A DNA stretch of 64,000 nucleotides. Source: Daphnia pulex (taxonomy: Eukaryota > Arthropoda > Branchiopoda > Diplostraca > Daphniidae). The notes below the pieces were generated by a model, which had not been told where the DNA came from, did no database searches, and saw only the letters and a list, made by a program, of their open reading frames with translations. Below, piece by piece: positions 1 through 11,289 of the stretch. The stretch lies in the NCBI RefSeq assembly GCF_021134715.1, contig NC_060018.1, positions 12,045,501 to 12,109,500 on the forward strand, given 5' to 3'. Numbering within the stretch: the stretch's first letter is position 1; each line of letters starts with the position of its first letter. Made by a program: the position numbers and the translations under genes.

Positions 1-153
1 TACGGTTTACAACCTCTATCAGCTGGCGTAGGCAGGAAAACTAGTGTCGTTTTTATACGCCCCTTAAGTAAAAAAGGTAGCAGAGCGCCAGTGGTGTATA
101 GAAACGACACTAATTTTCCTGCCTAAGCCAGCTGATAGAGGTTGTAAACCGTA
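1..153. repeat. Long inverted repeat (foldback/MITE-like element)
   Basis: Positions 1 to about 61 and 92-153 are reverse complements with about four mismatches, separated by a loop of roughly 30 bp. The outer end of the right arm is at 153. The left arm starts exactly at the window edge, so it may extend further and any target-site duplication on that side is out of view. No coding capacity is visible. The shape fits a foldback or MITE-type non-autonomous DNA element, but I do not recognise the family. Confidence 0.7.
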
Positions 154-379
154 AATGAAGTGTTCTGCAGTCTCTGATTTCAGAAACTCGGGAAACGAAT
201 AAATCTGGGAAAATTCGAAAATAATTCGGATCATCATGCAAAACTCACAGTTAGTTTATGAAAGGGTAGTGTATACACGGTTTGAAAATAAAAATTCCTT
301 CTTAAAAATTAAATATATAAAAAGCTATGTGAAAAACAAGTTCGGGCCATAAGCCCATAAGATAACATGGTTGGCGTCG

Positions 380-600
380 GAGTGATCCGATACTTTTGGA
401 GCCACTTTTAGAGGCCTATCCCATGAACGAAAAAATCTGAAAAAAATTCAGACAAAACAAAAGAGGTAAAATGACATAAATTCCAAGTTTTGTGAATTTA
501 TGTCATTTTTTCACTTTTTGCCACCCGAAAAACCAACTAGAAAAATACACGCCGCCTTACGGAACGGCGCGGGGTGATCCCATACTTATGGAGGGGACTG
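380..600. repeat. Hairpin with flanking repeated motif
   Basis: A perfect 16-bp stem is formed by 468-483 and 494-509 with a 10-nt loop, and is AT-rich. It is flanked by two similar blocks of about 20 bp near 381-400 and 573-592 (consensus GTGATCCNATACTTNTGGA). A second short GC-rich palindrome (CGCCG...CGGCG) lies near 550-570. This could be the remains of a small mobile element. No gene is seen between 154 and 1258 apart from the IR 5' flank described separately. Confidence 0.4.
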
Positions 601-702
601 TACATTATATATCGATATGAAAACGTTTGAACGAAACGAAACGACAAAGTGTACAGAACAAACTACTGCTTGTTCGATATGCAATCAAAAATTATTTTGG
701 TT

Positions 703-822
703 GAGCGTTCACCAGTGAGTTATTATTAGATATATTGTTTACGACTGTCCACTCCCGGCGTCATGGTTACAACACGTTGGCAATTGCATGTCATCAGGAG
801 AGATTTTTATATAGATAGTGCT
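703..822 (+). promoter_or_regulatory. 5' flank shared by IR-A and IR-B
   Basis: The block at 703-822 upstream of IR-A resembles 6756-6863 upstream of IR-B. Shared words include GCGTTCACCAG, TTGTTTACGAC and CAGGAGAGA followed by TATATAGATAG. The distance to the start codon is about 440 bp in A and 400 bp in B. Conservation outside the exons suggests either that the duplication unit included the promoter or that selection keeps a regulatory element. No transcription start can be fixed from sequence alone. Confidence 0.4.
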
Positions 823-1258
823 CAATAAAGCTTTCAGACGTATGTGCTTCTACCTGACCGCTGACCTATTGCAGACAATCAGTTCGGGAAACTCAGTAAC
901 AAGTACTAAAATCTTTTGTTTTAGTCATGAACTTCATACCATAAATGCTTAAATCTGTCTGCAGTTATGGCAAACTCATCAGCATCAAATTGAGATATGC
1001 CCAACAGGCGCTCTCTAGCCAATAGCTGCATAGCGCGCGCGCCTTAAAATATTTATTTAGTCTATATATATACAATCGATAATATATGACAACAATGGAT
1101 ATGCGTGATATGAATTGCGTGCAATAAGAAATGTCATTAATCGACGGTATATCACTCGGATAGAGAATAACGATATAAACGCAAAGGGAACGAACGTGAG
1201 CTATTAGTTTAGCAAGTATTACATCAGAACCTTCCGACCGAAGAGGATCGCAAAGAAA

Positions 1259-3454
1259 ATGGTCTTAACCAGCCGAAGAAAATTTGCGTTTCTGGTATGT
1301 TTGATGGTGATTTTGATTAGAATCACCAACGCATCTAATGGTAGAGAAGTCAACGCCATCCTGCAAAACCTGCAAAGCACTTTGCGAGGAAAGGAACTAC
1401 AAGTCGTCACAGGCCACGTATGTAAAACATTTTAACCATAGCATCATCTGATCCCACACATGTATAATGTATTATATACAACTGGAATGTATACTACTAT
1501 ATTCAATTTTCAGTTTCCACCATACATTTCCATTTTGCGGAATTCATCTGGCCATATTACTGGGTATTCAGACTATCTCTACCAACAGTTGTTGTACCTG
1601 TCTCGGAAGTTAAAGTTCACGTAAGTCTTTATAAGTTTTGGCCTCTGGGCACAAAAGGCACAATTGTGACTGAGGCCGTTTTTTTTTAAATAGTTACAAT
1701 ATATTCCCTGCGCCTGAAAACACTTATGGAGTGGAGTACAACGAAACTTGGAGCGGAGTAATCGGAGCAATAGAAAAACTCGTACAAACTTATAATACGC
1801 CGATTTATTGTCATTCGAACGAATATATGTTCTCAGATTAGTATAATATATATACAAATGTTTTCTCATGTTTAAATTCAGGAAGCGGATATTGGTTTAG
1901 TGCCATTGACTGTCTCACTAGAGTGGTACGAAGCTATTGAATTCTGTGGATTCGTAGGTGGTGACAATACTGGAATTCTTATCAAATATCCTGCCGCTAA
2001 CATTTCATTTACCAGCACTTTCGACGTGTTTTCAATAGGAGTATTTTAACGACTATTCACAAATTTAAACTCGATTCTTTTAAAAACAAAATTATCATTC
2101 GATATTATATTATACCTGCAGATATGGATCGCCTTCGTAATTTCTGGAATAGCCATCGTTGCAATGTCTGTCATTTTTTCTTACGTAACAAAACGCTTGG
2201 GTGCTGTAAATGAAAAGCCCGAGATGCGCGCTGGGATTGTTATGTGGTATCTGTATGGAACCATGGTTTCTCAGGGTTAATTATTTTTTATCTGTCTTTT
2301 ACTTTTACTGCATATTTCCTCCACTTTTTATAGTATTAAATTTCGGATGATATTGTTTAAGGGACCTATTTTCCGTGCCAACAACCATCGCAGAAACTCC
2401 TCGTTGCGACCTGGTGTCTTGTAGCTTTTGTCTTCGTCAACATTTACAGCTCGACTTTGACGTCTTACATGTCGGTGACTTATCAAAGACCCGAAATCAA
2501 TTCCTTTCGCGATTTGGCTCTTGCCACACATTACAAGGCCACTGTATTAATCGGATCGATTCAAGACACAGACTTGCAATGCATCACCGAGGTTTATTCG
2601 TCATTTTAACTTGACTATATTAACCGATATTAACTAATAAAAATCCTACGTGATTTTCGCGTTTTTAACGATCCCAGAAAGGATATTTGAAAATAATCTC
2701 TGACCGAATCCAGAAATGTTCATTATTGGAATGCCGGAAATTCTCCTTCGAGGAAATGGCCGTTTCGGTTTTAGAGGATAAGAATTGCGTTTCGATTATA
2801 GTAACTAATAACCAACAAGCTACCTATTTGTAGCTAATGAACGTAATTTTTTTCTAATTATTCATTATCTATTTATATATGTTGCATTCAGCCATGGTCT
2901 GCTGGCATAGCTTGCCTACAGCAGTTCAATACCAACAGGTGTCGTCTCGCTATGGCGTTCGAGTCAACTTCGTGGAAGCCCATGTTCTTGGCCGTTCCCA
3001 AATCGAGTCCCTACAAAGAAGAAATCAACCGAGCGTTAGTTAGGATTGTTGTTATTCGTTAAAAAGAAAGCTTCTTAATTATGTTTGGTATATTATGTTT
3101 TATATTGATCGTTTGTGTAGGTCGTTATGGTTTTTTGACACTGGACTGCGGGATTATTGGTTTGAAGCGTATGAAAAACCACCCGAAAAGTGTCGACTCG
3201 ATTTCAACAGCAAAGGCGTTGTGACCAAGAAATTCGACAATCAAATTAAACTCGAACATTTTTACCTACCATTCCTGATTCTTTTTGGTGGCTATTTACT
3301 AGCATTCATGCAGTTTCTAAGGGAGAAATTCATCTTCCCACTTCGCCGTAGCAGTAGCTGTACTACTAGTAATACTAGTAGTAATTTTAGAATCGTCCCC
3401 ATAATTTACCTTGTGTCGTCTTATACAATTAACGTTATAATTCAAGCCGAATAG
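1259..3454 (+). CDS. Ionotropic receptor IR-A (intact, nine exons)
   Basis: This gene encodes an ionotropic-receptor subunit of the iGluR superfamily, a ligand-gated cation channel expected in the plasma membrane of chemosensory neurons. Exons are 1259-1417, 1514-1620, 1694-1781, 1882-2040, 2122-2275, 2362-2591, 2678-2800, 2892-3034 and 3121-3454. Every phase closes, giving 498 aa. Visible parts are a signal peptide (about 1-25), the S1 half of the ligand domain, M1 beginning IWIAFVISG (about 172-193), a pore loop (about 227-240), M3 with VNIYSSTLTSYMSV (about 248-261), S2 and M4 (about 432-455). There is no amino-terminal domain, as is usual for divergent IRs. Two things are odd. The ligand-site Arg position is Trp (W133, codon TGG at 1924; IR-B and IR-C have Arg). 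The C-terminus runs about 38 residues past the end used by IR-B and IR-C, starting with a Ser/Thr-rich stretch. Exon 7 uses an acceptor a few bases downstream of the paralogs' because the homologous TAG is TAA here. The family is certain; the ligand is unknown. Confidence 0.9.
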
Positions 3455-3689
3455 TTCCTGATAAAAAGAAATTGTATTCTGGAAAGTCATTTTTTACACA
3501 GGCTATCTTATACTGATCAAAATGTGTCGATGACATGGATCAAAAGAAAGTCATAATATTCCTCACATATTGTTCCGACATGTTCACGTAAGATGTTGGC
3601 TTGAGTTATTACAGAGGATGATATCAGTATCGTCAGACATCTGAAAATAAAACAACATTTTAAAAATCAATTGAACTTGAGTTAAAAGC

Positions 3690-3753
3690 GGCCCTGTGGC
3701 CCAATGGATAAGGCGCTTGCCTACGGAGTTGGAGCAAGAGATTCCAGGATCGA
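3690..3753 (+). pseudogene. tRNA-Arg pseudogene
   Basis: The acceptor, D-arm and anticodon region match the intact tRNA-Arg(ACG) at 6338-6410, but about 7 bases are inserted just after the anticodon loop. The T-arm and the 3' acceptor strand are lost: the sequence diverges right after the CCAGG of the T-stem. It cannot fold as a tRNA. It lies about 235 bp downstream of the IR-A stop codon. The rest of 3455-4156 shows nothing recognisable. Confidence 0.75.
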
Positions 3754-4156
3754 CAATTAAGAGATTAAAATTAAAATTTAAGAAAATTTGATTATGTTAT
3801 TATGATTTCTTGTGGGAATATGAGTGGAACTAGTACGATTGAAATATATGCATCATAGTGATCATACTAGACCTTATATTTGTTTGGTGTTCTGATTGTG
3901 CTTACATCGTCAATTTAAGCTTTAATATGAGATCTCAAACACCGAGAGAGTGCATTACAGTTTGATTAAAGATCTAAATTCAATCTAAATTGTAGATGAG
4001 TTGATGAATGATGATGTGTACTAATTACAAAGCTTTTACTGTTTTTTTTCCACAGTAAACCAACATTTACTACCGTAATAATAGAATAATAATATATAGG
4101 CCTACAGCACATTGGAATCATCCTTTGAGTCATATTTTCTTTCAAATTAATCATCT

Positions 4157-5745
4157 TCAATATTGTCGCTCCTCAGGCGTGAGTTTGACGAGCGTTTCAC
4201 TAATGTCCCAAAGCTTCTTCGCTAGGCCAACATCCATGCCCAACTTCGATGTTTGTGAGATCTGTGTCAAAAGTAAAAGTATGAAAGTGAATACAAAATT
4301 GCACCACGAGTATTACAAGAGAATTATTGACCTTGCAGTCGGTGAAATATTCTCCACTAACGTCGGCGACTTCGTCAGCCACAGCCAAGTGAATAGTGGT
4401 CTGAGCACCTTGTTTAACTGTCTGCAACCACAGTAAAATTAAAAATTAAGAACCGCAAATTAAAAATTATGAACTGCAAATTAATGACAAAATAAAAACA
4501 CTGCGAAATAATCTGCACATATGTAACTAATAACATCCATGAAAATAAAACCTACTTAAAAAAAAAGAAAGACATTACCTTGAAGAATATAGGAATTAGG
4601 GCGCTGACCACTGTCTGGAACACTATACAGAAAAATGAAAAGAAAAAAATTAGATTGAAAATAGTAAGGGTAGCAACATTCATTTGAATTGTTTACATGA
4701 TGAAGCGTTCCTGAATATTCCGGTATTAACGGCCCCAGGACATAAACAGTTGACAGTCACACCTATTTTGAATAAATCCAGTTTGAAAATTGCTGGCAAG
4801 CTTTATTTGAATATCGACACTCACCGGACTGGGAGATCAAATGGGCGAGGTGCCGAGTAGAAAGAATTATACTCAACTTTGAGTAATAATAACTAAAACC
4901 CAAAAATTCAAATAAAATTTCGTTAAAAAATGACAGCAAACAGATTAAAGAAGAATTTGAAATCTACATCGAGTTATAAAAGCTGCTGCCGTTGTGATAG
5001 AGTTCCGCATTTAAATTGTTCAAATCGAAAGTCTTGATAAAGGAATGAGCGACAGATGTGACGTTGATGATCCGGGACGGAGCTGATTTTTTCAACAGTC
5101 CTGAAGTGATTAGGATTAAAACAGCAAATAAGACTCAAGAGACTGTAAGTTAGGATAGCGCTCAAATAACATATACCTAGTAAGAGATTTGTTAACAAGA
5201 AGTGGCCGAAATAATTAGCCTGCATCTGATACTCGAGTCCGTCGTCCGTCAACTTTTTCTCCATTGTCACACATCCGGCGTTATTGATGAGGATGTCGAG
5301 TCGAGGCTCATTCTTCAGAATTTCAGAAGCGAATTGGCGAACGGACGCCAGAGATGCCAAATCAAGTTGATTGACAACCACATTATTGTTGCCCGATTCC
5401 CGAATAATGTCGTCTGCAAAAATGAGCGAATTTGAACGATAATTATAATTGATTGCGGTACGTAATTACGTAACTATTGCAAACTTTACCTCTAGCGTCG
5501 TCTGCTCTCTTGAGGTCCCGACAAGCGAGAATCACTCGAGCACCTCTCTTTGCCAAGTCGATGGCCGTTTCCTTGCCGATTCCCGAATTGCCTCCGGTGA
5601 TGATCACGGTTTTACCCGTCAGTTTGTTTCGACTTCTACACACGCCCATCGTCAGCACGAGACGAGCTTTCAAAACAGAGAGCACTAACAGAACGAGCAA
5701 TGCGATTTTCACCCAAAAAGGTAACGCCAACAGAAACGTCAACAT
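4157..5745 (-). CDS. Retinol dehydrogenase-like SDR (RDH11-14 type)
   Basis: This is a short-chain dehydrogenase/reductase that probably uses NADP(H) to reduce or oxidise retinoid-like or other lipid aldehydes or alcohols at a membrane. Exons in coding order are 5745-5490, 5413-5177, 5100-4968, 4892-4825, 4762-4697, 4622-4579, 4421-4332 and 4261-4157. All phases close, giving 332 aa, normal for RDH11-14. An N-terminal hydrophobic anchor covers about residues 5-32. The cofactor motif TGGNSGIG is at 50-57, NNAG at 129-132, the catalytic-region Ser at about 180 (INVTSVAHS) and YxxxK at 210-214 (YYYSK). The C-terminal part has the RDH signature QGAQTTIHLAVADEVADVSG. Exons 4 to 6 are tiny (44-68 nt), so a quick reading wrongly suggests the active site is missing. 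Substrate assignment is family inference only. It lies between IR-A and IR-B on the opposite strand. Confidence 0.9.
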
Positions 5746-6337
5746 TTTTTCACTGGCGAATTAAAAGAAATGTGGTTCTGGTTAAACCGGTGATATGGCG
5801 GACAGCAATAACTACCCGCTGTGTTTAGTCTCGGTAAATTCTTAGTCTTGTATAGCACGGCACCTGTTACACACGGCATAAATAATGCATAAAGCTGCGA
5901 AATATTTCAACGAAATTGGTGTTTAAGTCAAGACTAGATTAAATAACAGGTGTGCATTTGACGATGGAGTAGAAGAGGAGATTCGGAGCACACTGCAAGA
6001 GAAACTCACTGAGACCACAGTCTGAAGATGGACAACCAAGGTGTACGGTATACAATGCACTAACGCAGATGATGTTCAAGGTTGAAACGTTGTTTATATT
6101 CGGGGTAAGGACTAAAGAGAAAGAAAATAAAAAGTTCTCATCCGCCCCTTTCACAATGCCGTTGGCTGTACAGCCAAACACAACGAACCGCGTTTCTCGC
6201 TATATTTTTTCATGAATTCAAAATTCTTCTTTCACACGCCCTCAAGGCTGTAAATCATTCCCAAATCAAACTTTCGCCGCTTTCCCTATTCGTTTCTTGT
6301 TCATTTTAATTTGAATTTGATTTCCCATATTAAATAT
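5746..6337. other. Intergenic spacer
   Basis: This spacer separates the 5' end of the SDR gene from the tRNA-Arg. It presumably carries the SDR promoter and 5' UTR. No conserved coding, TATA-type element or repeat could be supported. Short open frames here have no recognisable product. Confidence 0.5.
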
Positions 6338-6410
6338 GGTCCTGTGGCCCAATGGATAAGGCGCTTGCCTACGGAGCAAGAGATTCCAGGTTCGATCCCT
6401 GGCAGGATCG
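6338..6410 (+). tRNA. tRNA-Arg (anticodon ACG)
   Basis: This 73-nt cloverleaf has a 7-bp acceptor stem (GGTCCTG with CAGGATC, one G-T pair), discriminator G, a D-arm with AATGGATAA, anticodon stem CTTGC/GCAAG, loop CTACGGA (anticodon ACG, reading CGU and, after A-to-I editing, CGC and CGA), and T-arm CCAGG-TTCGATC-CCTGG. The internal A and B boxes are intact. There is no intron. It is the only complete copy among several related relics in the window. Confidence 0.93.
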
Positions 6411-7266
6411 TCATTCAGTAAAGGAAATTGATTATGACGGAGAAAGTGTTTATTTTGGTAAAATTTAGAAGGCAATTCTGGAATTATAAACCTGTTACTC
6501 ACGGAAACTGATTAACTTATCCCCGTATACCAATTAGTGAATTGTCATGCGCCATTCAATTTGTTTATTCTAGCATTTCTCTATAAAAGGAGCTTTGCTA
6601 ACAAGTTTTCCTAAAAACCCAAAAAAGGAAATAAAACTTTGAAAGAGATTAATTACGTTGGGTTTTTCTTAAGGGAAATAAAGAACGTAAATATGTCTCT
6701 CTACTAAATGACAATCGATCTTTCTATTAATACCGGTCGGCAAAAAAATGGTCTATAGCGTTCACCAGGGTGTACGTGTTGTTTACGACGGCCAACCTCC
6801 GATGCCATAGCTACAACGAGTTGGCGGCTGCACGGATTCGCAGGAGAGACTTCTATATAGATAGCAAAACATTGAACCGATATACTACATCTTTAGCTAA
6901 CCTCGCTAACCTTTTATAATACAGCCAATAGTTTTGGCTTTTGGGTAATTCAGCAATGCATTTTCTGTGTTGACCGTGAACGTCATCCATCTTATAGATA
7001 TGTCCGCTGTTGCTGGGTATTATGGCAAACTCTTTGGGATATGGAAGGATGTCCACGACTCTTGCCAAAAGCTGAATAACCTTGACTATTTATTCATCTC
7101 AAATCGATGTAGGATATGCGTGATATGAATAGCGTGCAAAGACCTCATGTGGTTATATAAATCGACGATATTATACCCGGATAGGAAACGATATAAACCA
7201 AGGGGACGATCGGGTTTATCAAGTACATCAGAATTTTCCGACCGAAGAGGATCGCTAATAAAGAAA
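6411..7266. other. Spacer and 5' flank of IR-B
   Basis: This contains the 5' flank related to that of IR-A (about 6756-6863) and, just upstream of the start codon, a block shared by the IR copies (GACCGAAGAGGATCGC at about 7239, also at about 1236). Nothing else is recognised. Confidence 0.5.
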
Positions 7267-9183
7267 ATGGTCATAAACAAGGGCAAATTTGCTCAATTTG
7301 CTCTTCTAATTTGTTTTTTGGTGTTGGTATTGGCAATCATGAACACAAGTAGCGATAGCGACGTCTATAATACCCCGACGAATCAAATGCAAATCAGTTT
7401 GCGAGGAAAGGAACTACGAGCTGTCACAGGCCATGTTATACAAAACATTTTTAATCATTATGTCTAACAACTAGGTTACTAAAACTGAATTATTAACTTT
7501 TCAGTTTCCACCCTACGTTTCCATTTGGCGGAATTCATCCGGCCACATTACTGGGTATTCAAACCACATGTATCATCTTTTACTCTATTTGTCTCAGAAG
7601 CTAAAGTTCACGTAAGCGATCTTTATCGGTTTGTTCACGAAAAGGCAGCAATTTTTACTGAGACCATTTTAACACCAATAATTAGTTACACAATATTCCC
7701 TGCTCGTGAAAACACTTTTGGAGTCAAAAATATCGGAATTTGGAACGGCGTTATAGGAGCCGTCGCCAATCTCGTAAGAACAAAACTACGTCGATTTCCA
7801 TTTTAACTTTTATTTTCTGAGATTAAAAAAAAAATTGTTTCACGAATTTAATCCAGGAAGCTGATATTGGTTTGGTGCCGGCGACCGTTTCACTGGAGAG
7901 ATACGAAGCCATTGAATTCAGTGGATTCGTGGGTGGTGACAACACCGGGATTCTTATCAAATATCCTGCCGCTAATATTTCGTTTACCAGCGCTTTCGAC
8001 GTGTTCTCGTTAACAGTAATATCTAACTCAATTTTTTTAAAAAAGTTATATCATTGAACTTCTTACCTGACAAAACGATTGCGTATTAATGAGTGCTGGC
8101 CGGTGATGAGCACTGGGCATTTTCTATGGCACTTGTATGGAGCCATCATTTCCCAAGGTAAAACTCACTCGATAGTTTTCGATATTTCTTACAGCAACTG
8201 CAGTTCAATTCTTCGCTTCATACAGGGAACCATTTTCAATGCCATCAACCATCGCAGAAACTTCTCGATGCGACCTGGTGTTTCGTAACTTTCGTCTTCG
8301 TCAACACTTACAACTCGACTCTGACGTCTTACATGTCGGTGACTTATCAAAGACCCGAAATCAATTCCTTTCGCGATTTGGCTACTGCCACACCCTACAA
8401 GGCCACTGTCTTAATCGGATCCATCCAAGACATCGATTTGCGGGTGATAATGGAGTTTATCTGTCTCAGTATAATCTAAATTAACTAGCACAAATTAATT
8501 TTGGTGGTTGTAATATTTAGCGATACCAAAATGGTGATCTGAAAATGATTGCCGATCGAATCCAGAAATGTGCGCTGGATTGCAGGAAATTTTCCTTCGA
8601 GGAACTGGCCATTTCCGTTTTAGAGGAAGAGAACTGCGTTTCGATTATAGTAATAAGCGCTATATTATCTATTCATATTTTATTCTTATAACTCGATATA
8701 AATTTCCTTAATTCAGCCCTGGGCTGCTGGCATAGCTTGTCTGAAGAAGTTCAATTCCAAAAGCTGTCGTCTCGCTATAGCGTTCGAGTCAACGGTGTGG
8801 AAGCCCATGTACTTGGCCGTTCCTAAATCGAGTCCCTACAAAGAAGAAATCAACCGAGCGTTAGTATTTGATAATTATTTGTTCGGAATAGGATGACACA
8901 GTTTCTAAAAAAAATTTTGGCGGGTAATGTGTACTATATTGATTGATTATGTAGGTCGTTATGGTTTTTTGACACTGGACTAAGGGAATATTGGTTAAAA
9001 GCGTATGAAAAACCGCCCGAACAGTGTCGACTGGACTACAACAGCAAAGGCGTTGCGGCCAAGAGATCCAACAATCAAATTAAAATCGAACATATTTATC
9101 TACCATTTCTGATTCTTCTTGGTGGCTATTTACTAGCATTCATGCAGTTTCTAAGGGAGAAATTCATCTGCCCCCTTCGGTAA
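7267..9183 (+). pseudogene. Ionotropic receptor IR-B, first membrane segment deleted
   Basis: This close paralog of IR-A and IR-C has these recognisable coding exons: 7267-7434, 7505-7611, 7686-7773, 7857-8015, a remnant about 8061-8157, 8226-8443 (or to 8454), 8521-8649, 8717-8859 and 8955-9183. The signal peptide, S1 with the ligand-site Arg (SLERYEAIEF), pore/M3 (VNTYNSTLTSYMSV), S2 and M4 are all open and spliceable. Exon 5 lacks its 5' part, which in IR-A and IR-C begins at the acceptor and encodes M1. Reading from the only nearby AG (8045/8046) in the required phase gives a stop within four codons. One base is also missing at the exon 6 donor used by IR-A, although an upstream GT (8444) would restore phase. 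Without M1 the subunit should not form a channel, so a recent pseudogene is most likely. An unusual splice form cannot be excluded. Confidence 0.8.
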
Positions 9184-10154
9184 AAGGGGACCATAAGAAT
9201 AAGAGTGATTTTGGACTCCTCGCATATATAGGCATAACAATTGACATTCAAGACTATAGCTCCTGAAACTAAAAGATATTATTTTATTGATCGAAATGTG
9301 TGTCAAAATATTCTGAGCTTACAACATACATACGTACACATTCTATAATGCCAAAGACAAATATATAAAATAATCTTCGACAACAAACAACAAATTAAAT
9401 TATTAAAATCAAATTGTAAGCTTCATGCTCATTTCTTTTTTTTTTGTCAGGCAGTTAATGAGATACGGTACATAAGAAAAAAAATATTTGTATAGTATGT
9501 CAGTTCCGTTCTTGAATTTTATGAACAAGTTTTTACGAATCTAATCGAACAAATTCAATGTTTTCGTTATACAGAGCTGTAGCTGTATTAAAGTCTTTGG
9601 GTCGATTTACCCTTTGCTTGAATTATTAAGACACAAGCAAATGGAGTGTGGTGTTGTTGTCTTTGTTTCACCTCGGGCAAGAAATCTTTGACTGTTGTGA
9701 TTAGGTACTTTGAATAAAGCTATAACTTTTGTAATTTTTTAAACTGCAATTTATAATTTAAAAAAAAAACGACTCAAATCTATCCGGGTTTGGCGACCAT
9801 CTACTGACGTAGTTTTTGTTTAAGGCTAAAACGCGAATATAGAACAACCGAATATAGTGAAGTGGCAAAAAACATCGAATTCTAATAGGGACAACTGAAA
9901 GAATTTTTATTAAAATTCAGGAGGAAATAAATATAAATAAAAGAAAAATAAGGAAAAAAAAAACTCTTATAGTTGCACAAACTGCCAGGAACTGATCCGG
10001 GTCGGCGGCCATCGACTATTGCCAGAATAGTTTGGGCTTTTTGTGCGCATCTTTTTAAATTAATCGCATTTTTGTTTCACGACTTGTGTTTAAATATTAC
10101 ACCCGATTCCATGTCATCCACTGAAATATAAAATATTTTCTTTTTCAAACATTA

Positions 10155-10286
10155 TGAGGGAGCGAGTGGGTGTATTGGATAAGGCGTCATTTATGAATAT
10201 TAAGTGCAGCGGTGCACGTTGAGACCAGGGTTCGAACCCCCAAGTGAGAATTGTTAGTTGCTCATACAGCCGCTGTGGCTCCCTCA
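10155..10286 (+). repeat. Possible tRNA-derived SINE or Pol III unit
   Basis: An A-box-like stretch (GGGTGTATTGGATAAGG) is followed at 10228-10241 by a perfect B-box-like T-arm (GGGTTCGAACCCCC). Terminal 9-mers TGAGGGAGC (10155-10163) and GCTCCCTCA (10278-10286) are exact reverse complements. The spacing and the missing anticodon arm exclude a normal tRNA. A short tRNA-derived element is the best explanation but is unproven. Confidence 0.35.
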
Positions 10287-11289
10287 GGAAGCGATTATGT
10301 AGCGTCAACTGATTCAACAAATTGTTACAGCCAGGGCAAGCCATTTGCAGCGATGCGGTGGACACACTTGGGCAGTTTAAACTATGGGTCCCTAGCCGGG
10401 GATGGGCTAAGGGGTTGTGACACGTAAAAAGAGTCTCTTGGGGTTGGGTTGAGATTTCCTTACGGGTACCAGTTATCCTCTAACGCATAGTTGGCTGTTG
10501 AAAATGTAGCAAGTAACATCAAGCTTGATGGTATCAAGTCGTCTTCCACCGGGTCTGTTGGCCGACCCGTGATGCCTAATAGTGGCCGTGTGAACATAAC
10601 AAATTCCAAATTAAATAATACGAGACGCCGAGCTTTTTTGAAATCATTTATTTTTTTCCAACCTGGTTTAAGTCCCCAGTACTTATTTTCCCTTTTCATG
10701 GTGGGATTGATTATTTGCTGGTCCATGTCACTTTTCTTATTCGGTCCTACATTTGCTTTCTATTATTTTTTCTAATAAAGCGGTCCGTTTGAATTCAATA
10801 TCCAAGCTATTTACTTTAAAGCGAATGGTAACGATCAAGCCTAAAGCCTGGATTCACGTTTGAATTAAAAATTCACGTTTTGAATTATCTTTCATTGGGG
10901 CCAAGGCCAACTGTACCGCAGGTGAGTGTTTAAACATAATGCAATTAAATTCATCTTCAGGCCAAGTACAGTACATGGAAAACTGAGTGAAATTTGGGCG
11001 GGGCCAAATGAAAATGGTTGTTGTTGTGAAAGAAAAAACGAATTTTTCTGCCTTGTAAATTTTTTCCCTTTTTTTATTGTTGTATTATTCTGAAATGCAA
11101 ATGAGGATCGAGTTCAAAGAGAAATTGACAAGAAGGAAAAAAAAACATAATGAAGCATAGCCGTCGGGCGTCGGCTGCCTTAAGAAAGACGTACACAGAA
11201 ACCAACACACAGACACACTTATAGGGAATGATTGATTTTATTTCTGGCAATTAATTAAATGTACAGACAAATTTGCTGTCATAATGTGA

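Noticed and set aside
4157-5381. Idea that the SDR gene is a pseudogene missing its active-site exon
   Set aside because: A 68-nt exon (4892-4825) supplies YYYSK and small exons restore the full frame, so the gene is intact.
10460-10775. Opposed open frames of about 90 codons
   Set aside because: Both strands are open over the same stretch, and neither has a recognised domain or splice partners.
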